Shown piece by piece: positions 59,596-64,000 of a stretch of DNA of 64,000 bases. Every line of letters begins with the position of its first letter. Position 1 is the stretch's first letter. A program made the position numbers and the translations under genes. Under the pieces are notes generated by a model. It made no database searches. It saw only the letters and a list, made by a program, of their open reading frames with translations, and was not told where the DNA came from. Origin of the DNA: Hydrogenophaga sp. Root209 (GTDB taxonomy: Bacteria; Pseudomonadota; Gammaproteobacteria; Burkholderiales; Burkholderiaceae_C). The DNA lies in NCBI RefSeq assembly GCF_001428625.1, contig NZ_LMIE01000012.1, positions 197,182-261,181 on the forward strand. The letters are read 5' to 3'.

Positions 59596-60111
59596 TCAGG
59601 CTTCCTTGGTTTCCAGCACAAAGCTCATGCGGCCGCTGTCGTCGCGCGCGAGTTCAAGCGACTGACCCGCAGGCATCTCGACACGGGCGGCGCACACATT
59701 GGCCTCGATCGGCAGTTCGCGCCCACCCCGGTCCACCAGCACCGCCAGGCGCACGCTGGCCGGGCGGCCGTAGTCGAAGAGTTCGTTGATCACGGCGCGC
59801 AGCGTGCGACCGGTGTAGAGCACGTCGTCGATCAGCAACACATGGGCGCCGTTCACGTCGAAGGGCAGGACGGTCTGCGCGCTGGATGCCAGGCCGCGCT
59901 GCGCGAAATCGTCGCGGTGCATGCTGGACGAGATCACGCCGGCATTGCCTGGCAGGCCCAGGTCGCGCTGCAGGCGTTCGGCCAGCCAGGCGCCGCCGGA
60001 GGTGATGCCGGCAAGCACCACAGGACCGGGCGATTCGGCGATCAACGCCTTCACGGCGGGCAGGAGTTCGGCGTAGAGCGCCTCTGCATTCAGAGGCAAG
60101 GACTCGGTCAA
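59596..60111 (-). CDS. pyrR: PyrR bifunctional pyrimidine regulator / uracil phosphoribosyltransferase
   Basis: A 171-residue phosphoribosyltransferase fold with the PRPP-binding motif [20 protein letters not shown]. In Gram-positive bacteria PyrR controls pyr mRNA; in Gram-negatives its regulatory role is less clear. Here there is no evident attenuator in front of pyrB (two-base gap), so it probably acts as an enzyme or protein-level regulator. It overlaps ruvX by four bases. Confidence 0.92.
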   Translation of the reverse strand: MTESLPLNAEALYAELLPAVKALIAESPGPVVLAGITSGGAWLAERLQRDLGLPGNAGVISSSMHRDDFAQRGLASSAQTVLPFDVNGAHVLLIDDVLYTGRTLRAVINELFDYGRPASVRLAVLVDRGGRELPIEANVCAARVEMPAGQSLELARDDSGRMSFVLETKEA

Positions 60112-60521
60112 GGCAGGCTCCTCAAGAATTGTTCCAGGATGATGCAGGCCGACGCCGCGTCGGCGTCTTTCGCGCCCAGGCTGTGGGCTTCGGTGGTGCT
60201 GTAACGCTCATCCACTTCAAACACCGGCAGGCCGTGGCGGCCGCGCAGCTGGCGCGCAAACTTCAGGGCACGTGCGGTGTTCTCATGGGCCGCGCCGTCG
60301 GGGTGGTAGGGCACACCGACCACCAGGGCATCGGGTTGCCACTCTTTCAGGCGCTGTGCAATCAAAGCAAAGCGCGCGTCGCCCTCGGCCGCGATGGTGG
60401 CCTGCGGTGTGGCGCTGCGGGTGATGCGGTTGCCAGTGGCCACGCCGGTGCGTTTGAGCCCAAAGTCGAATGCAAGAAACATCTGGCAATCAGCCGGAAC
60501 GGCCGTGGCCAGGTTGCTCAT
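60108..60521 (-). CDS. ruvX: Putative pre-16S rRNA nuclease / Holliday junction resolvase-like protein
   Basis: A 137-residue RNase H-fold protein. The N-terminal FLAFDFGLKRTGVATGN carries the first catalytic Asp, GVPYHPDGAAHE is the central motif, and FEVDERYSTTEAH holds further acidic residues. YqgF/RuvX acts in trimming the 5' end of 16S rRNA and has been proposed as a junction resolvase. It overlaps yqgE upstream and pyrR downstream by four bases each, a conserved order in proteobacteria. Confidence 0.93.
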   Translation of the reverse strand: MSNLATAVPADCQMFLAFDFGLKRTGVATGNRITRSATPQATIAAEGDARFALIAQRLKEWQPDALVVGVPYHPDGAAHENTARALKFARQLRGRHGLPVFEVDERYSTTEAHSLGAKDADAASACIILEQFLRSLP

Positions 60522-61105
60522 GCGTGCCCCGCATCAGGAGACAGCATCCAGGGCTGCAAGCCCAACAGTGCCATGGCGCGTTCATAGCGCTCGGCCACCG
60601 GCGCATCAAAAATCAAGGCAGGGTCGGCCTCCACCGTCAGCCAGCTGTTCTCGGTGATTTCCGATTCGAGCTGGCCCTGGCCCCACGAGGCGTAGCCGAG
60701 CGACACGAACACCCGGCGCGGGCCGGCGCCCGAGGCCATGGCCTCCAGCACGTCTTTCGAGGTGGTCATCTCAAGACCGCCGGGAATCGACAAGGTGGAG
60801 GCGTAAACCGATTCGCCCTCGCCCGACACCGCCTCGTGCAACACGAAGCCGCGCTCGGTCTGCACCGGGCCGCCCTGGAACACGGGCAGCTCCAGCAAGT
60901 CATCGCGGCCCATGGGCAGGTCGACCTTTTCGAACAGGCGGGGCAGCAGGATGTCGCTGGGCTTGTTGATCACCAGACCGAGCGCTCCGCGTTCGCTGTG
61001 CTCGCACATGAACACCACGCTGCGGCCGAATAGCTCATCGCTGAGGCCGGGCATCGCAATCAGAAAATGATTGGTGAGGTTGATGGGGGCAAAATCAGCA
61101 GGCAT
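60518..61105 (-). CDS. YqgE/AlgH family protein
   Basis: A 195-residue protein of the UPF0301 family: NLTNHFLIAMPGLSDELFGR at the start, SERGALGLVINKPSD, and ASWGQGQLESEITENSWL further on. AlgH was linked to alginate regulation in Pseudomonas, but its biochemical role is not known. It heads the operon that continues with ruvX (four-base overlap) and pyr genes, and is divergent from the photolyase gene. Confidence 0.92.
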   Translation of the reverse strand: MPADFAPINLTNHFLIAMPGLSDELFGRSVVFMCEHSERGALGLVINKPSDILLPRLFEKVDLPMGRDDLLELPVFQGGPVQTERGFVLHEAVSGEGESVYASTLSIPGGLEMTTSKDVLEAMASGAGPRRVFVSLGYASWGQGQLESEITENSWLTVEADPALIFDAPVAERYERAMALLGLQPWMLSPDAGHA

Positions 61106-61181
61106 CGGCCGATTTTAAGCCGCTTGCCTTACCCCCCAGAGGTGGCTGCTGCCACCGCCCCAGCACCAGCCGCCCGGACCC

Positions 61182-62690
61182 ATGAACACCTACGACAAAG
61201 GCCTGATGTGGTTCCGGCGCGATCTGCGCGCACAAGACAACGCCGCGCTGTACCACGCGCTCAAGGTCTGTCGCCAGGTCTGGTGCGTGTTCGTCTTCGA
61301 CACCGAGATCCTCGACCCCCTCCCCCGGGCGGATCGGCGCGTGGAGTTCATCCGCGAATCCTTGGTGGAGCTCGACTCATCCTTGCGCGAGCTCGGCCGC
61401 GTCAACGGCGTGGGCGGTGTGGGCCTGATCGTGATGCACGGTGCAGCCGCCAAGGCCGTGCCGGCACTGGCACAGCAGTTGGCAGTTCAAGCGGTGTTTG
61501 CCAACCACGACGACGAGCCCGCCGCGCTGACGCGCGATGCCCAGGTGTTCGGCGCCCTGGCGCACGCCGGCATCCTGCTGCACAGCCACAAGGACCACGT
61601 GATCTTCGAGCGGCGCGAGGTGCTCACGCAGGCGGGTCACGCCTTTGGTGTGTTCACGCCCTACAAGAACGCCTGGCTCAAGGCGCTCACGCCCTTCCAT
61701 CTCAAGGCCTACCCGGTGGCGCAGTACGCCCGCACCCTGGCGTCGATGCCGGCGGCCTGGGCGAAGCCGGTGCCCACGCTGGCCGACATCGGCTTCGAGC
61801 CCACCAACCTGGCGCAACTGCCGCTGCCCACCGGCGCCAGCGGCGCGCACCGCCTGTTTGAAGACTTCGTGGAGCGCATCGACCGCTACGACGAGACGCG
61901 CAACTTCCCCGCCGTGAAAGGCCCGAGCTACCTCAGCGTGCACCTGCGCTTCGGCACCATCTCGATCCGCCACCTCGCCTCGGTGGCGTACCAGATGCAC
62001 CTGCAGGGTCTGGTGGGCGCGAGCACCTGGCTCTCAGAGTTGATCTGGCGCGACTTCTACCACCAGGTGCTGGCCAACTTTCCGCACGTGGTGGACAAGG
62101 CATTCAAGCCCGAGTACGACCACATCAAGTTCGAGCATGGAAGACACGGCAAGGAACTGTTTGCCGCCTGGTGCGAGGGCCGCACCGGCTACCCGCTGGT
62201 GGACGCGGCCATGCACCAGATCAACCAGACCGGCTACATGCACAACCGCCTGCGCATGGTGGTGGCCAGTTTCCTGGTCAAGGACTTGGGGCTCCACTGG
62301 CAGTGGGGCGAGCGTTACTTTGCAGAGAAGCTGATCGACTTCGACCTGGCCGCCAACAACGGCGGCTGGCAGTGGGCCAGCTCCAGCGGCTGTGATGCCC
62401 AGCCCTGGTTTCGCATCTTCAACCCGGTGAGTCAGAGCGAGAAGTTCGACCCGCAGGCCAGGTTCATCCGGCGCTACCTGCCCGAACTCGCGGGCCTGCC
62501 CGATGCGGCCATTCACGCGCCCTGGAAGGCGCTGGAGATCGAACTGGCCGGCGCCGGTGTGGAACTGGGCAAGACCTACCCGCGCCCGGTGGTCGACCAC
62601 GCGGTCGCCAGAGAGCAGACCCTGCTGCGCTACGCGGTCGTGAAAAAGCCGGGAAAGATCCCGGCTTCTGGCGCTTCTTCAGCAGATTAA
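61182..62690 (+). CDS. phrB: Deoxyribodipyrimidine photolyase (cryptochrome/photolyase family)
   Basis: Uses blue light and FAD to split cyclobutane pyrimidine dimers. The 502-residue protein has the N-terminal antenna-binding domain (LMWFRRDLRAQDNAAL) and a C-terminal FAD domain. The FAD-domain motifs are clear: TWLSELIWRDFYHQVL, YPLVDAAMHQINQTGYMHNR, and NNGGWQWASSSGCDAQPWFR. Length and motifs fit class I CPD photolyases. The 3' end of the gene contains a hairpin that also serves as the terminator of the convergent tldD gene. Confidence 0.95.
   Translation: MNTYDKGLMWFRRDLRAQDNAALYHALKVCRQVWCVFVFDTEILDPLPRADRRVEFIRESLVELDSSLRELGRVNGVGGVGLIVMHGAAAKAVPALAQQLAVQAVFANHDDEPAALTRDAQVFGALAHAGILLHSHKDHVIFERREVLTQAGHAFGVFTPYKNAWLKALTPFHLKAYPVAQYARTLASMPAAWAKPVPTLADIGFEPTNLAQLPLPTGASGAHRLFEDFVERIDRYDETRNFPAVKGPSYLSVHLRFGTISIRHLASVAYQMHLQGLVGASTWLSELIWRDFYHQVLANFPHVVDKAFKPEYDHIKFEHGRHGKELFAAWCEGRTGYPLVDAAMHQINQTGYMHNRLRMVVASFLVKDLGLHWQWGERYFAEKLIDFDLAANNGGWQWASSSGCDAQPWFRIFNPVSQSEKFDPQARFIRRYLPELAGLPDAAIHAPWKALEIELAGAGVELGKTYPRPVVDHAVAREQTLLRYAVVKKPGKIPASGASSAD
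62646..62667 (-). terminator. Terminator of tldD, located inside the 3' end of phrB
   Basis: Stem AAGCCGGG/CCCGGCTT with a six-base loop (AAAGAT). On the minus strand it is followed by TTTTCAC, 20 bases after the tldD stop. It lies wholly within the photolyase coding sequence. Confidence 0.8.
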
Positions 62691-64000
62691 GCCGTACCGC
62701 CGACCGTCAAACCATCGATGCGCAAGGTGGGCTGACCCACGCCCACCGGCACGCTCTGGCCTTCCTTGCCGCAGGTGCCCACACCGCTGTCGAGCTTCAT
62801 GTCGTTGCCGATCATGCTCACGCGGGTGAGCGAATCGGGACCGTTGCCCACCAGCGTGGCGCCCTTCACCGGGTACTGGATCTGGCCGTTTTCCACCCAG
62901 TAGGCCTGGCTCGCGGAAAACACGAACTTGCCCGAGGTGATGTCGACCTGCCCACCGCCGAAGTTGGTGGCGTAGAGGCCCTTCTTGATGCTGGCCACGA
63001 TTTCCTCGGGCGCCTTGTCGCCACCCAGCATGTAGGTGTTGGTCATGCGCGGCATGGGCACGTGGGCGTAGCTCTCGCGCCGGCCGTTGCCGGTGGGTTT
63101 CACGCCCATCAGGCGCGCGTTCATCGAGTCCTGGATGTAGCCGCGCAAGATGCCGTCTTCGATCAGCACGTTCTTCTGCGAGGTGTGGCCTTCGTCGTCC
63201 ACGTTGAGCGAGCCGCGCCGGTCGGCGATGGTGCCGTCGTCGAGCACGGTCACGCCCTTGGCGGCCACGCGCTGGCCGATGCGCCCGGCAAAGGCGCTGC
63301 TGCCCTTGCGGTTGAAGTCGCCTTCAAGCCCGTGGCCCACCGCTTCGTGCAACAGGATGCCCGGCCAGCCCGAGCCCAGCACCACCACCATCTCGCCGGC
63401 CGGCGCGGGCCGGGCGTCAAGGTTGGTCAGTGCATAGGACACTGCTTCATCCACATAGGACTGCACCATCGCATCGTCAAAATAGGCCAGACCAAAGCGG
63501 CCACCGCCACCCGACGAACCCACCTCGCGGCGGCCGGCCTGCTCGGCGATCACGGTGACCGACAGGCGGATCAGCGGTCGCACGTCGGCGGCCAGCGTGC
63601 CGTCGGCGCGCGCCACCAGCACCACATCGTGCTCGGCGGCCAGACCGGCCATCACCTGCACCACGCGTGGGTCCTTGGCCTTGGCCATTGTTTCCACTTT
63701 CTCCAGCAACGCCACCTTGGCGGTACTGTCGAGCGTGCCGATCGGGTCCACGCCGCCATAGAGCGAACGCGACTTGGCCACCTTGGAGGCCGGCGTCTTC
63801 ACCTTCTTCGACTGACCCTGGCCGGAGATGCTGCGCACGGTGTGCGCGGCGTCCAGCAGCGAGTCCCAGGAGAGGTCGTCGGAATAGGCAAACGCGGTCT
63901 TTTCACCACTCACCGCGCGCACGCCCACGCCCTGGTCGATGCTGAAGCTGCCGGTCTTGACGATGCCCTCTTCCAGGCTCCAGCCTTCGCTGCGGGTGGT
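62687..64000 (-). CDS. tldD: Metalloprotease TldD (cut by window edge)
   Basis: The catalytic partner of TldE; the pair cleaves unfolded peptides and takes part in CcdA and microcin-type processing. About 437 C-terminal residues are present; the frame runs out of the window, reading GWSLEEGIVKTGSFSIDQGV upstream of the first internal GTG. The zinc site HEAVGHGLEGD (HExxxH) lies in the middle, and QKNVLIEDGILRGYIQDSMN and MPRMTNTYMLGG are typical TldD blocks. It is convergent with phrB; four bases overlap at their ends. Confidence 0.95.
   Translation of the reverse strand, partial: TTRSEGWSLEEGIVKTGSFSIDQGVGVRAVSGEKTAFAYSDDLSWDSLLDAAHTVRSISGQGQSKKVKTPASKVAKSRSLYGGVDPIGTLDSTAKVALLEKVETMAKAKDPRVVQVMAGLAAEHDVVLVARADGTLAADVRPLIRLSVTVIAEQAGRREVGSSGGGGRFGLAYFDDAMVQSYVDEAVSYALTNLDARPAPAGEMVVVLGSGWPGILLHEAVGHGLEGDFNRKGSSAFAGRIGQRVAAKGVTVLDDGTIADRRGSLNVDDEGHTSQKNVLIEDGILRGYIQDSMNARLMGVKPTGNGRRESYAHVPMPRMTNTYMLGGDKAPEEIVASIKKGLYATNFGGGQVDITSGKFVFSASQAYWVENGQIQYPVKGATLVGNGPDSLTRVSMIGNDMKLDSGVGTCGKEGQSVPVGVGQPTLRIDGLTVGGTA

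Overview
The window is GC-rich, gene-dense chromosomal DNA from a betaproteobacterium, most likely of the Comamonadaceae (Hydrogenophaga/Acidovorax type). This inference rests on gene content and synteny: a ctaC-ctaD-ctaG-ctaE oxidase operon carrying the tiny Burkholderiales assembly gene and a DUF2970 gene, DUF2244 and DUF1841 proteins, a pyrB-pyrC' pair, PQQ ethanol dehydrogenase, TRAP uptake, and short intergenic repeats typical of this family. No species can be fixed from the sequence alone. No rRNA, CRISPR array, insertion sequence or prophage was seen.

Layout. 1-4350 (minus): the aa3 cytochrome c oxidase operon (ctaC, ctaD, 40-aa assembly protein, ctaG, DUF2970, ctaE cut by the window edge), with a perfect FNR-type palindrome just before ctaC. 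4456-9732: housekeeping genes (DUF2244, BioC-like methyltransferase, comF, trmL, MaoC hydratase, orphan ParA, TauE/SafE exporter). 9751-22389: an aromatic lower-pathway cluster. A minus-strand operon holds an intradiol (hydroxyquinol-type) dioxygenase, a TRAP transporter, a YciI protein and a Dabb protein, and is divergent from a LysR gene. NADH dehydrogenase II, maleylacetate reductase and a beta-hydroxyacid dehydrogenase follow, then the 3-oxoadipate genes pcaI, pcaJ and pcaF under a divergent IclR regulator. Together they would convert hydroxyquinol through maleylacetate and 3-oxoadipate to succinyl-CoA and acetyl-CoA. The enzyme that makes the ring-cleavage substrate is not here. Two near-identical LysR-type boxes about 100 bp before the dioxygenase and before the dehydrogenase/maleylacetate reductase operon suggest one regulator controls both.

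22386-34911: a TRIC-type membrane protein, DUF1841, cytochrome c4, a MoxR/VWA pair with an acetyltransferase between them, tamA-tamB, azoreductase and a LysR gene whose 3' end runs into tRNA-Arg(CCU). 34979-46546 is accessory: a rearranged two-partner-secretion / contact-dependent-inhibition (CDI) locus. Reading on the minus strand it holds an intact transporter (TpsB/CdiB), a short CdiA that ends before any toxin domain, a truncated PoNi-like immunity remnant, a displaced CdiA fragment joined out of frame to an orphan nuclease toxin tip, that toxin's apparent two-domain immunity protein, and a translationally coupled lipoprotein. A remnant of an acyl-CoA-ligase gene marks the far edge.

46547-64000: VOC protein, DUF883-like protein, Tat lipoprotein, an Fe(III) ABC transporter (divergent fbpB/fbpC with a densely dyadic control region), a copper set (DUF2946, PCu(A)C chaperone, PepSY membrane protein), GST, PQQ quinohemoprotein alcohol dehydrogenase, then the tightly packed operon yqgE-ruvX-pyrR-pyrB-pyrC'-plsC, photolyase and tldD (cut by the edge).
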